In this document: positions 40,934 through 48,510 of the stretch, one piece after another
How positions within the stretch are numbered: position 1 is the first letter of the stretch
How the letters are laid out: each line of letters opens with the position of its first letter
Assembly: GCA_947460455.1 (NCBI GenBank)
Contig: CANHKG010000008.1
Location: 1 to 48,805 of the forward strand
Origin: Rhodospirillales bacterium
Lineage (GTDB): Bacteria; Pseudomonadota; Alphaproteobacteria; Acetobacterales; Acetobacteraceae
Reading direction: 5' to 3'
DNA: 48,805 nt
Made by a program: the position numbers and the translations under genes
The notes under the pieces: model-generated
The model's input: the letters and a program-made list of their open reading frames with translations, nothing else
Told to the model about the DNA's origin: nothing
The model's database searches: none

Positions 40934-41986
40934 CTAAACCGTCCCTACGGGTGTTGCAGGCGAGCCCACCGCGCCAGGCAGCCGCAGCGGCGGCGCGGTC
41001 ATCAGGAAGCGGTTGCGCCCATTGGCCCGCAACCAGTCGGCCAGTTCGGTGAAGTACCACATCTCGCCGAGGTAGCAGCCGAGCTTGAACAGGCAATGCG
41101 CGTGCAGTGGCAGCATGGTGCACGGGTCGCTGGTCGGCGCCGGCATCGCGGGCTGGGCTTCCACCGCGTAGTTGTCGGCGAACAGCGCCACCGCGCCGCT
41201 ATCGGTGATCCATTGCAGCAGCCGGTCGTCGCGGCCATCCAGCGCGCTGGTGGTCTTGAACAGCACGTCGCGATCCGGCTGCTTCTTCATCTCCAGCAGC
41301 AACTCGGCGAACCCGGTGCGGAAGCACACCATGTCGCCTTCTTCGACAACGATCTTGTCCTTGTCGAGAATGGCCATCAGCTCTTCATAGCCGACCACCT
41401 TGCCGCTGCGGCCGTGATGCGCCAGCAAATCGATCATCACCGCGCGGCCCTGCACGCAGGTGACGGCGATGTTCTCCACGCCCAGCTTGTGCGCACCGGG
41501 CGGCACCGGGTTCGGCTTGCCGTCCACTCCGCGATTGTATTCCAGTGGCCCCGCGATATCGGTGCCGGCGCGGTAGCCGTTGTAGAACACGTCTTCCATC
41601 CGCCCATCGCCGTCCACGTCGAACATCTGGCCGACATGGGCCAGCGTGTCCCACTGCGTGGAATACTGCAGCGTCAGCAACACGCGGTCGTCGCTGATCA
41701 CATCCAGCGAGTTCGGGTCGTAGCAGCGGATGGGCACCGCCATGTTCGGTCGGCCATCGCGGAAGGTCGGCATCAGCTCCGGTGGATGCCGGCGCGGGTT
41801 CACCACGTTGCCGCCGGGATAATCCAGAGGCAGGGACAGGCAGAAGGCGCGGCCCACCTTCACCTCCGCAATGCCCTGCAGCACTTTCTGCGGCGTGAGC
41901 AGGTTCAGCCGGCCGAGCTGGTCGTCCGGCCCCCAGTCGCCCCAGGTGGATCCCTCGGGGCGGCGCGTCCAGCGTGTATTGGTCAT
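40934..41986 (-). CDS. Cyclase-family (kynurenine-formamidase-like) hydrolase
   Basis: The product has 350 residues and opens with W-G-D-W-G-P-D-D-Q-L-G-R-L-N-L-L-T-P, typical of the larger cyclase-family proteins. The metal site region reads Q-W-D-T-L-A-H-V-G, as in the subgroup where the first His of the classic H-x-G-T-H-x-D motif is replaced. The end P-P-L-R-L-P-G-A-V-G-S-P is also characteristic. Members hydrolyse amide or lactone bonds with a metal ion. GAGG lies before the ATG and contains the preceding stop. It is in the middle of a tight operon with a dioxygenase before it and a NIPSNAP-like gene after it. Confidence 0.85.
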   Translation of the reverse strand: MTNTRWTRRPEGSTWGDWGPDDQLGRLNLLTPQKVLQGIAEVKVGRAFCLSLPLDYPGGNVVNPRRHPPELMPTFRDGRPNMAVPIRCYDPNSLDVISDDRVLLTLQYSTQWDTLAHVGQMFDVDGDGRMEDVFYNGYRAGTDIAGPLEYNRGVDGKPNPVPPGAHKLGVENIAVTCVQGRAVMIDLLAHHGRSGKVVGYEELMAILDKDKIVVEEGDMVCFRTGFAELLLEMKKQPDRDVLFKTTSALDGRDDRLLQWITDSGAVALFADNYAVEAQPAMPAPTSDPCTMLPLHAHCLFKLGCYLGEMWYFTELADWLRANGRNRFLMTAPPLRLPGAVGSPATPVGTV

Positions 41987-41996
41987 CGAGGTATCC

Positions 41997-42884
41997 TCAG
42001 GCGGCTTGCTGAAGGGTGGGGGCGGAATCCGCCACGGTGGTGCGGTGCAGGTCGCGCACCTGGTCGGCGGGGTAGCGACGGGCGCGGTGCATCGTGGTCC
42101 GGTTGTCCCACATCACCAGGTCGTTCTGGCTCCATGTGTGGCGATAGACGAACTCCCGCTGCGTGGCGTGCTCCGTCAGGTCGCGCAGCAGCATCCGCGC
42201 TTCCGGCACCGGCCAGCCATGCACGGTGCCGGCATGGCTCGACAGGTAGAGCGAAAGCCGCCCGCTCGCCGGGTGCCGCCGCACCAGCCGTTGCGGCACG
42301 GGCGCGAAGCGGCGGCGTTCCTCTTCGGTGAAGTCGGTGAAGCCCAGCACGCCGCGCGAGTGCAGCTGAGTGTGGTCGCACACGAGGTCGCGGATCTCGG
42401 CCTTGGTGGCGTCGTCCAGCGCATCCCAGGCGGCGCGCATGTCGGCGAATTCGGTGTTGCCGCCGTGGTCCGGGATCACCCGGGCCGAGAGCAGCGAGAA
42501 CTTCGCCGGCGTTGCCTTGAAGCTGCTGTCGCTGTGCCAGAGCATGTTGCCCAGCGAGAACAGCCGCTTGCGGTCATCCCGCGCGAGCACCTTGCCATCC
42601 TTGTCCAGGTTGGAGATGTCGTTGATGTCCATCGACAGGCGGCGCTCGGCGCCCTGAACGATATCGCCGGTGGCCGTTTCCATCGGTCCGAAATGCTGGC
42701 TGAAGGCCAACTGCTGTGGGTCGTTGATGGCCTGCCCGCGGAACACCAGCACCGCGAAGTGGTCCATCCCGGCCTCGATGGCGGCCGCTTCGGCGGCACT
42801 CACCCCGGCGGCGATGTTCACGCCGGAAACGACGCCTGCGAAATCCGGCCGCGCCGGGTCGATCGGTTCGATGCGCAACACCAT
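41997..42884 (-). CDS. TauD/TfdA-family 2-oxoglutarate dioxygenase
   Basis: The 295-residue product has the Fe(II) facial triad: H117-S-D119 in W-H-S-D-S-S-F and H266 in T-M-H-R-A-R-R-Y. The 2-oxoglutarate-binding arginine is likely R277 or R281 just after. The text resembles TfdA and related alpha-ketoglutarate dioxygenases that oxidise sulfonates, aryloxyacetates, carnitine-like or N-alkyl compounds. GGAGGG precedes the ATG. It lies between an aminotransferase and a cyclase gene. It probably makes the first oxidative attack on the operon substrate (inferred). Confidence 0.92.
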   Translation of the reverse strand: MVLRIEPIDPARPDFAGVVSGVNIAAGVSAAEAAAIEAGMDHFAVLVFRGQAINDPQQLAFSQHFGPMETATGDIVQGAERRLSMDINDISNLDKDGKVLARDDRKRLFSLGNMLWHSDSSFKATPAKFSLLSARVIPDHGGNTEFADMRAAWDALDDATKAEIRDLVCDHTQLHSRGVLGFTDFTEEERRRFAPVPQRLVRRHPASGRLSLYLSSHAGTVHGWPVPEARMLLRDLTEHATQREFVYRHTWSQNDLVMWDNRTTMHRARRYPADQVRDLHRTTVADSAPTLQQAA

Positions 42885-42923
42885 GGTTCCCTCCGTCTTT
42901 GGCGGAAGGATGCCAGCCCTGGC

Positions 42924-44066
42924 CTACTTCGCCAATTCCTGCTCGATCAGCGCGCCCATGCGCTCGAAATCGGCGGGCTCGTTGTAGGCCTGTGCGGAAA
43001 GCCGCAGCCAGAGTTGGCCGTTGTGCGGGATGATCGGCACATCGGTCCCGGCTTCCAGCAACGCTCCGCGCAGAGCGGCGGCCTGTGATGCTTCGCCCTT
43101 CGGCAGCCGCACCATGGCCATGGAACCAGCCGCGCGGTTGCCCGCCCCGGTCTCCGTGCCCCAGCGCGCGGCCAGCGCGGCCCCGGCGGAGGCGGCGAGG
43201 GCCACGTTGCGTGCCATCAGCGCAGGCCCGCCGAGCCGGGCATGGAAATCGAGTGCTGCGGGCGTGGCCAGCCAGGCGGAGGGGTCGCGCGTGCCGGTCC
43301 AGTCGAACTCCGCCGTGAAGCCCTGGCCGTAGCCGTGGGAGATCACGGCGGGATGGATCCCCGCCTGGCGATCCGCCCGGGCCCACAGAAAGCCGCAGCC
43401 CTTTGGCGCGAACAGCCATTTGTGGCAGTTGCCCACATACCAGTCGGCATCGAGCGCCGTGAGGTCGAGCGCCACCTGCCCCGGCGCATGGGCGCCGTCC
43501 ACCAGCACCGGTACGCCCTGCGCGTGGCAGGCGGCGATCATCTCCCCGATCGGCAGCAGCAGTGCGGAGGAGGAGGTGATGTGGTCCAGCACCGCCAGTT
43601 TCGTCCGCGGCGTGATCGCGCCCGAGAGCGCGGCCAGCAACTCCCCGTCATCCGGGCGGGGGAAGGTGACGGGCACTTCCACCATGCGGGCCCCGCTGAT
43701 GGAACACACATGCCGCACCGTGTTGCGCACCGCGCCGTAGACATGGGCCAGCACCAGGATCTCGTCGCCGGGTTCGAAGTGCTGCGAGCGCAGCACGCCG
43801 TTCGCGCCCTCCGTGGCATTGCCGACGAAGCCGATATCCTGGCCGCGCGCACCAAGGTATTCGCCCAGCCGGTCCGCCGCAGCGCGCAGGGCCGGCAGGA
43901 TGGTGCCGTTGAAGAAGCGGCTGGGTTGCCGCTCCATCCGCGTGCGCCATTCGTCCTGCGCCGCCAGCACGGGGCGTGGGGTGGCCCCGTATGCCCCGTG
44001 GTTGGCGGTGGCGAAGCCGTCCTCCAGTAGGAACTCCTGGCGGACGGCTTCGCCCAGTGCCGTCAT
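42924..44066 (-). CDS. Class V aminotransferase (isopenicillin-N-epimerase-like)
   Basis: The product has 380 residues, PLP-dependent fold type I. The PLP lysine is K216 in G-N-C-H-K-W-L-F-A-P-K-G. The aspartate that pairs with the pyridine nitrogen lies in V-L-V-D-G-A-H-A-P-G. The opening N-H-G-A-Y-G-A-T-P and F-F-N-G segments are those of the isopenicillin N epimerase-like branch, whose members are mostly of unknown substrate (epimerase, desulfurase or lyase). It starts one base after the amidase stop. It may remove or rearrange an amino group on the operon substrate. Confidence 0.9.
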   Translation of the reverse strand: MTALGEAVRQEFLLEDGFATANHGAYGATPRPVLAAQDEWRTRMERQPSRFFNGTILPALRAAADRLGEYLGARGQDIGFVGNATEGANGVLRSQHFEPGDEILVLAHVYGAVRNTVRHVCSISGARMVEVPVTFPRPDDGELLAALSGAITPRTKLAVLDHITSSSALLLPIGEMIAACHAQGVPVLVDGAHAPGQVALDLTALDADWYVGNCHKWLFAPKGCGFLWARADRQAGIHPAVISHGYGQGFTAEFDWTGTRDPSAWLATPAALDFHARLGGPALMARNVALAASAGAALAARWGTETGAGNRAAGSMAMVRLPKGEASQAAALRGALLEAGTDVPIIPHNGQLWLRLSAQAYNEPADFERMGALIEQELAK

Positions 44067-44067
44067 G

Positions 44068-45459
44068 TCAGGCGGCCATCGCCGGGCGCATGCCGCGCCA
44101 CGGTGTGGCCTTCTCGTAGGCCTGGCACACCCGCAGCAGCAGCGCGTCCTCGAAGGGGCGGGCGGCGAGCTGGATGCCCACTGGCAGGCCGCCCTCCCCG
44201 TAGCCGGAGCAGATGGTCATGGCCGGCTGGCCGGTGAGGTTGAACGGGATGGTGAAGCCGGGCTTTTCCAGGCTGCTCCACTTCGGCATGCCCTCGATCT
44301 TCGGTGCCTCGGTGGGGGCGCCCGCGGTGAGCAGGATGTCCACGTCGGCCATCGCCGCATGCACCGCCTGTTGCAGCTCGCGGCGGCGGCGGACCGCTTC
44401 CACGTAGTCGGCGCCGCTGATCAGGCCGCCGAAGGTGACGCGGTCGCGGAACAGTTCGCCGTATTCGTCGCGGCGGGTCTTGAGCCACTTCTCGTGCAGC
44501 GCGTAGGCCTCCGTCACCAGGATCAGGAAGCCGGCGGCCTGGAATTCCACCAGGGAGGGCAGGGTGACTTCGCGGATCACCGCACCCTGGTTGCGCAGGG
44601 TCTCCACCGCATCGTCGATGCCCTTCTGGACCGTGGCGTTCACCTTGCAGTCGGTCTCGTGGAAGTGGCGGACCACGCCGATCCGCACCCCGGCCACGCC
44701 GCCATTGAGGCCGGAGAGAAGGTCGGGGGCGGCGCGGGTGGCGCTGGCGGGGTCGGAGGGATCGTGGCCTGCCATGGCCTGCAGCAGGATGGCGCAATCC
44801 TCCACCGTCCAGGCCATCGGTCCCGTGTGGTCCATCGAGTAGGTGAGCGGCAGGACGCCCGCGCGCGAGCACAGGCCGTAGGTGGGCTTGATGCCGGCGA
44901 TGCCGCAGAAGGCGGCGGGGCCGCGGATGGAGCCGCCGGTGTCGCTGCCGGTGCCGCCCAGGATCAGGCCGGCGGCCACGGCGGCGCCGGTGCCGGAGGA
45001 GGAGCCGGAGGTGAAATGCTCCGTGTTCCACGGGTTGCGGGCGGGGGGCCACGGGATGTCGAAGCTGGGGCCGCCCATGGCGAATTCATGGGTGGCGAGC
45101 TTGCCCAGCATCACCGTGCCGGCTTCGGCCCATTTGCGCACCACGGTGGAATCCGCCGCCGGCACGTTGTGTTCCAGTAGGCGGGAATGCGCCGTGGTGC
45201 GGATTCCGGCGGTGCCGTAGATGTCCTTGTGGGCGATCGGGATGCCATCCAGCACCCCGCGCGGGGTGCCGGCCATGAAGCGCTTCTCGGCGGCGGCGGC
45301 ATCGGCCAGGGCGCGATCCTCCGTGACCATCAGGAAGCTGTGCAGCTGGCCATCGAGCTTGGCGATGCGGGCGAGCATGTGCTTGGTCAGCTCGACCGGG
45401 GAGATCTTCTTGGCCGCGAGGTCGGCGGCGGCGGAGGCGATGGTGGGGAAGGCGTTCAT
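44068..45459 (-). CDS. Amidase-signature hydrolase (AtzE-like, partner of AtzG-like protein)
   Basis: The product has 463 residues with the Ser-cisSer-Lys triad: K78 in A-H-K-D, S153 in S-G-S-S-S-G, and nucleophile S177 in D-T-G-G-S-I-R. The 24-residue gap between the serines is standard. It hydrolyses a carboxamide to acid and ammonia. The gene begins 2 bases after a 66-residue AtzG-like gene, and in the known AtzE/AtzG pair the small protein is a required partner. This argues for a small-molecule amidase of that type rather than tRNA amidotransferase GatA. The next gene starts one base after the stop, so they are translationally coupled. Confidence 0.92.
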   Translation of the reverse strand: MNAFPTIASAAADLAAKKISPVELTKHMLARIAKLDGQLHSFLMVTEDRALADAAAAEKRFMAGTPRGVLDGIPIAHKDIYGTAGIRTTAHSRLLEHNVPAADSTVVRKWAEAGTVMLGKLATHEFAMGGPSFDIPWPPARNPWNTEHFTSGSSSGTGAAVAAGLILGGTGSDTGGSIRGPAAFCGIAGIKPTYGLCSRAGVLPLTYSMDHTGPMAWTVEDCAILLQAMAGHDPSDPASATRAAPDLLSGLNGGVAGVRIGVVRHFHETDCKVNATVQKGIDDAVETLRNQGAVIREVTLPSLVEFQAAGFLILVTEAYALHEKWLKTRRDEYGELFRDRVTFGGLISGADYVEAVRRRRELQQAVHAAMADVDILLTAGAPTEAPKIEGMPKWSSLEKPGFTIPFNLTGQPAMTICSGYGEGGLPVGIQLAARPFEDALLLRVCQAYEKATPWRGMRPAMAA

Positions 45460-45461
45460 GA

Positions 45462-45662
45462 TCAGACGCCTTCCGCGTTCAGCGGGCGGAAGAGATGGGC
45501 GGGCTCGGCCTCGCGGCCGCGGGCGGGGTTGCGGAGCAGGGCGGTGAACCGCTCGATATGTGGCCAGGCGCTGTAGAGGTCGTCGATGTTGGCGGGCGTC
45601 AGGTCGAGCCCCGCGCGCTTGACCAGTGTTGCGAATTCGTCCCGGCTCAGTGGTTGCGACAT
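45462..45662 (-). CDS. AtzG-like (DUF4089-type) small amidase partner (66 aa)
   Basis: The 66-residue protein starts M-S-Q-P-L-S-R-D-E-F and has the pattern of AtzG-type proteins: an acidic/hydrophobic helix (A-G-L-D-L-T-P-A-N-I-D-D-L) followed by R-F-T-A-L-L-R-N-P and a short E-P-A-H-L-F tail. These proteins resemble GatC and bind their amidase. The ATG at 45660-45662 is inside a longer frame that begins upstream without family support. The stop is 2 bases from the amidase start (TGATCATG). Confidence 0.8.
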   Translation of the reverse strand: MSQPLSRDEFATLVKRAGLDLTPANIDDLYSAWPHIERFTALLRNPARGREAEPAHLFRPLNAEGV

Positions 45663-45714
45663 CCTGCCCTCCGCGGTTCTGCCGCCGGGACTGCGCCGCA
45701 TCCGGGAGCCGGTG

Positions 45715-46395
45715 TCAATTCGTCTTGGGTGGCGGGGCGATGTAGGTGGCGGCGAAATCGGGATCGACGGCGCGGCGGACGTAGTCTTCGGCGGTGGGTT
45801 CGTAGAGCGCCCAGAGGCGGGCGAGTTCGGTGAGCGGCTTCTCGTGGGCGTCCACGCGCAGGTCCACGAAGGGGAAGGGTTCGGTGTGGACCACGAGCAG
45901 GGAGGCGGAGACCACGGCGGCGGTTTCGCCCCCGGCATCTTCCCCAGCTTGGATGGCGCGGACGAGGCGGGTGGCCAAGGGCAGGTTCAGGGTGGCTTCG
46001 AAGCTGGCGACCATGGCCGGCGCCACTTCTTCGTTGCGCAGGATGTTGCCGGCACCGACGCAATCGCGGCCGTGGGTGACCGAGATGGCGGGGCGGACAT
46101 TGGCGCCGTCGAAATGCGCGGTGCGGCCCTCGGCATCGATCACCGCGAGTTGGCGCCAGTGGCGGTGCGGGGTGGCGGCGGCGATGGCGTCGATGGTTTG
46201 CTGGGCGGTGAAGCCGCGGGACAGGAGATCCAGGCCGAGCGGGCCCAGGCGGGGATCGGTGCGGTGCTGGGTGAGCACGGCGCCGATGCCGGCCCTGGCG
46301 AAGGGCACGCGGGCGCCGACGCCGACGGCGGAGGTGGTGACGACGGCGCCGAACTGGCCGGTGCGGGGGCAGCGGCCGAGCAGGGAGAAGGTCAT
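45715..46395 (-). CDS. DUF1028 family protein (226 aa)
   Basis: The text M-T-F-S-L-L-G-R-C-P-R-T-G-Q-F-G-A-V-V-T-T-S-A-V-G-V-G-type start, the G-A-G-N-I-L segment in the middle (about 116-121) and the V-D-L-R-V-D near residue 178 mark the DUF1028 family. The fold is of the Ntn-hydrolase type, and many members sit in amino-acid or peptide catabolic operons. The biochemical role is unknown; a hydrolase or peptidase is the usual guess. It begins 7 bases after the hydroxyacid dehydrogenase stop and lies 52 bases before the AtzG-like gene. Confidence 0.88.
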   Translation of the reverse strand: MTFSLLGRCPRTGQFGAVVTTSAVGVGARVPFARAGIGAVLTQHRTDPRLGPLGLDLLSRGFTAQQTIDAIAAATPHRHWRQLAVIDAEGRTAHFDGANVRPAISVTHGRDCVGAGNILRNEEVAPAMVASFEATLNLPLATRLVRAIQAGEDAGGETAAVVSASLLVVHTEPFPFVDLRVDAHEKPLTELARLWALYEPTAEDYVRRAVDPDFAATYIAPPPKTN

Positions 46396-46402
46396 CGGGG
46401 GT

Positions 46403-47434
46403 TCAGTATAAGAGGGTCTTGTCGAGCACGTTGCGCATCTGGTCCATCCGGCCGTCGATCCAGCAGAGCAGGTTGTGGCGGAAGATTTCGGTGATGCGGG
46501 CGTTCTCGGAGAAGACGGTGCTGGCGGAGTGCGGCGAGATCAGCACGTTCTTCATGTCCCAGAGCGGGGATTCCTTGGCCAGCGGTTCCACGCGGGCCAC
46601 GTCCAGCGCGGCGAAGCCGATCTTGCCGGAGGCGCAGGCTTCGATCAGCGCATCCTCATCCACCACGGTGCCGCGGGCGATGTTGACGAAGACGACGCCC
46701 GGACGCATGGCGGCGAAGGCGGCGGCATCGACCAGGTTCACGGTGGCATCGGTGTGCGGGACCGTGACCACCACGGCATCGGCTTGGGCGAGGGCCTGGT
46801 GCATCTGGGCGGTGGGGACCACGGCATCGAACAGGTCGTTGTGGGCGCGGGAGCGGGCGGGATCGCGGGCGACGGCGGTGACGTGCATGTCGAAAGCGCG
46901 GGCGAGGCGGGCGCAGCCGCGGGCGAGGTCGCCGGCGCCGATGATGACCAGGCGGCGGCCGGCCACTTCCGGACCGCAGCTGCGGATCCAGCTATGCGCC
47001 TTCTGCTCGGCCTGGAGATGGGCGAGGCCGCGCCAATGCGCGAGCAGGGCCATGAAGGTGAATTCGGCGAGCGGGCGGGCGTGCACGCCGCGGGCGGTGG
47101 TGACGAGGATGTCGCGTTCGGCGAGGCCCATGGTCTTCACGTATTGGCCGACGCCGGTGCTGGTGGTTTGGATCCATTTCAGCTTGGCGAGCAGCGGCAG
47201 TTCTTCCGCGGCCGGGAGGTCCCACAGGATGTCGGCTTCCGCGAGCATCTCCTTCCAGCGCTGCTGCTGCAGGTGGGTGCGGGTGAAGCCGTCGATGCCC
47301 TTGTGGTCGGCGGTGTAGCGGGTGGGGGGCAGGAGGGCGGGGTCGTAGAGCACTTCCAGCGAGGGATGCGTCTCGCGGATGGTGGCGACGTGCTCGGCTT
47401 CGAGGGGGGAGGCGATCATGATGGTATGGGTCAT
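46403..47434 (-). CDS. D-2-hydroxyacid dehydrogenase
   Basis: The product has 343 residues with the D-isomer-specific dehydrogenase triad: R254 (N-I-A-R-G-T-V-V), E283 (A-R-V-E-P-L) and H302 (S-P-H-S-A-S). The NAD loop reads G-A-G-D-L-A-R-G, so the third Gly of G-x-G-x-x-G is Ala. It interconverts 2-oxo acids and D-2-hydroxy acids. It is the first gene of the leftward catabolic operon. With the downstream amidase and aminotransferase, it could handle a 2-oxo acid formed in the pathway (inferred). Upstream there is only a 54-bp gap to the CBS gene, so its promoter must overlap that region. Confidence 0.93.
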   Translation of the reverse strand: MTHTIMIASPLEAEHVATIRETHPSLEVLYDPALLPPTRYTADHKGIDGFTRTHLQQQRWKEMLAEADILWDLPAAEELPLLAKLKWIQTTSTGVGQYVKTMGLAERDILVTTARGVHARPLAEFTFMALLAHWRGLAHLQAEQKAHSWIRSCGPEVAGRRLVIIGAGDLARGCARLARAFDMHVTAVARDPARSRAHNDLFDAVVPTAQMHQALAQADAVVVTVPHTDATVNLVDAAAFAAMRPGVVFVNIARGTVVDEDALIEACASGKIGFAALDVARVEPLAKESPLWDMKNVLISPHSASTVFSENARITEIFRHNLLCWIDGRMDQMRNVLDKTLLY

Positions 47435-47488
47435 GGCGCTTTGTAGCGCGGGGTTTGGGGCGGTGAGGAGTCTGGGCCGGTGGCGAGG

Positions 47489-47905
47489 CTAGAGCTTTTC
47501 CCAGACGCCGGTTTCCTCATCGAGCCGGTCGTGCTCCAGGGCGCGGAAATCCATGGTGGAGACGAGGCCGAGCACCTTGCCGTGGGCCACGACGGGGACG
47601 TGGCGGAAGCCGCCATCGTGCATCAGGCGCAGGGCCTCGATGGCGGTGAGGGTGGGGGGCATGTGGGCGGGGCTGCGGGTCATGACCGTTGCGAGATGGG
47701 TGTGGGCGGGGCTTTTGCCTTCGGCGAGGAGGCGGACGACGTCTCGGCCGGTGAAGATGCCTTCGAGGGTGCCGTGGGCGTCGGTGATCATGACGGCGCC
47801 GATGCGGTGTGTGTGCATCTCCTGGCATGCCTGCTGCACCGTGGCGGTGGCGGGCAGGGTGACGGGCTGGCGCCGGACGACGTCGCCGATCTTGCGCTGG
47901 GCCAT
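47489..47905 (-). CDS. Two-CBS-domain protein (138 aa)
   Basis: Two CBS domains fill the protein: about residues 6-63 (ending G-I-F-T-G-R-D-V-V-R-L-L) and about 70-127 (ending G-L-V-S-T-M-D-F-R-A-L). Such stand-alone pairs bind adenosyl nucleotides and act as energy or redox sensors. A strong AGGAGG stands before the ATG. An FNR/FixK-like box lies 51-64 bases upstream, so oxygen-linked control is likely. Its partner enzyme is unknown. Confidence 0.9.
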   Translation of the reverse strand: MAQRKIGDVVRRQPVTLPATATVQQACQEMHTHRIGAVMITDAHGTLEGIFTGRDVVRLLAEGKSPAHTHLATVMTRSPAHMPPTLTAIEALRLMHDGGFRHVPVVAHGKVLGLVSTMDFRALEHDRLDEETGVWEKL

Positions 47906-47955
47906 GTTCGCCTCCTGGGTTTGGGGGAGTGTGACGGTTGGATGACGGCGGGGCG

Positions 47956-47969
47956 TTGATCTGGCTCAA
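47956..47969. promoter_or_regulatory. FNR/FixK-type binding site
   Basis: TTGAT-CTGG-CTCAA differs from the consensus TTGAT-N4-ATCAA at one base. It lies in the 123-bp gap between the CBS gene and the TNT lipoprotein gene. Its centre is about 57 bases before the CBS start codon, which fits an activator site at -41.5 with a short leader. It could also affect the divergent gene, whose start is about 66 bases away. Confidence 0.6.
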
Positions 47970-48028
47970 CCCGGCTTTCGCGGTGCGGTTGCGGGACGTA
48001 TGGTTCCGGCAACGATGTGGAGGCGGAG

Positions 48029-48475
48029 ATGCGGTGGCTGGTGCTGGCGGTTGTGGCGGGGTTGGCGGGGTGCGCGCCGCCGGTGGAGCGGCCGGGTTGG
48101 GTGCGGCCGGAGCTGGATGCGGCCTGGCTGGCCGGGAGCGGGGTGCGGTGGCCGCCGGATGACGGGTTCCGTGGGGCGGCGGTGCCGATCGTGCTGCCGG
48201 CGGGGGTGCTGCTGGACCGGTTCGGGGCGGATACCGGGCGGTTCCTGAGCCCGAAGGGGGCGGCGTTCCGGGCGCGGGCGCTGCCGAGCGTGTGCGCGGG
48301 GCAGGCCTATTCGGTGTTTCGGGTGGCGAGCCCGCTGCCGGTGTGGATCGGCAAGGCGGCTGCGTGGTTCGACGAGCCCGGCGGGGCGACGCAGGTGCAG
48401 GTTGACGCGACGGTGGCGCAGCTTCTGGCCGATGGGGTGCTGGTGCGGATGCCGGCTTCGGCCGCGCCTTGTTGA
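48029..48475 (+). CDS. Lipoprotein with TNT (NAD+ glycohydrolase toxin-type) domain
   Basis: The 148-residue product has a lipoprotein signal, L-A-G-C with C15 as the lipidation site. The rest matches the TNT domain of CpnT-type toxins: W-P-P-D-D-G-F (41-47), L-D-R-F-G (62-66), F-L-S-P-K-G-A-A-F (72-80), R-A-L-P (83-86), P-L-P-V (102-105) and W-F-D-E-P-G-G-A-T-Q (113-122). From memory of the M. tuberculosis enzyme, the Arg (R64) and Gln (Q122) of the active site are kept. Its Tyr appears as Phe (F72) and its His as Ser (about S95), so activity may be altered. ATG 48029 was chosen, with GGAGG upstream. No neighbouring immunity gene was recognised. It is divergent from the CBS gene. Confidence 0.8.
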   Translation: MRWLVLAVVAGLAGCAPPVERPGWVRPELDAAWLAGSGVRWPPDDGFRGAAVPIVLPAGVLLDRFGADTGRFLSPKGAAFRARALPSVCAGQAYSVFRVASPLPVWIGKAAAWFDEPGGATQVQVDATVAQLLADGVLVRMPASAAPC

Positions 48476-48476
48476 T

Positions 48477-48492
48477 ATTGCGATAACGCAAT
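48477..48492. terminator. Small hairpin between converging genes
   Basis: ATTGCG and CGCAAT pair around ATAA just after the TNT gene stop, in a 35-bp gap before the leftward hypothetical gene ends. A short GAAAAGG follows. It may be a weak bidirectional terminator. Confidence 0.35.
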
Positions 48493-48510
48493 GAAAAGGG
48501 CGTGGGTGGG

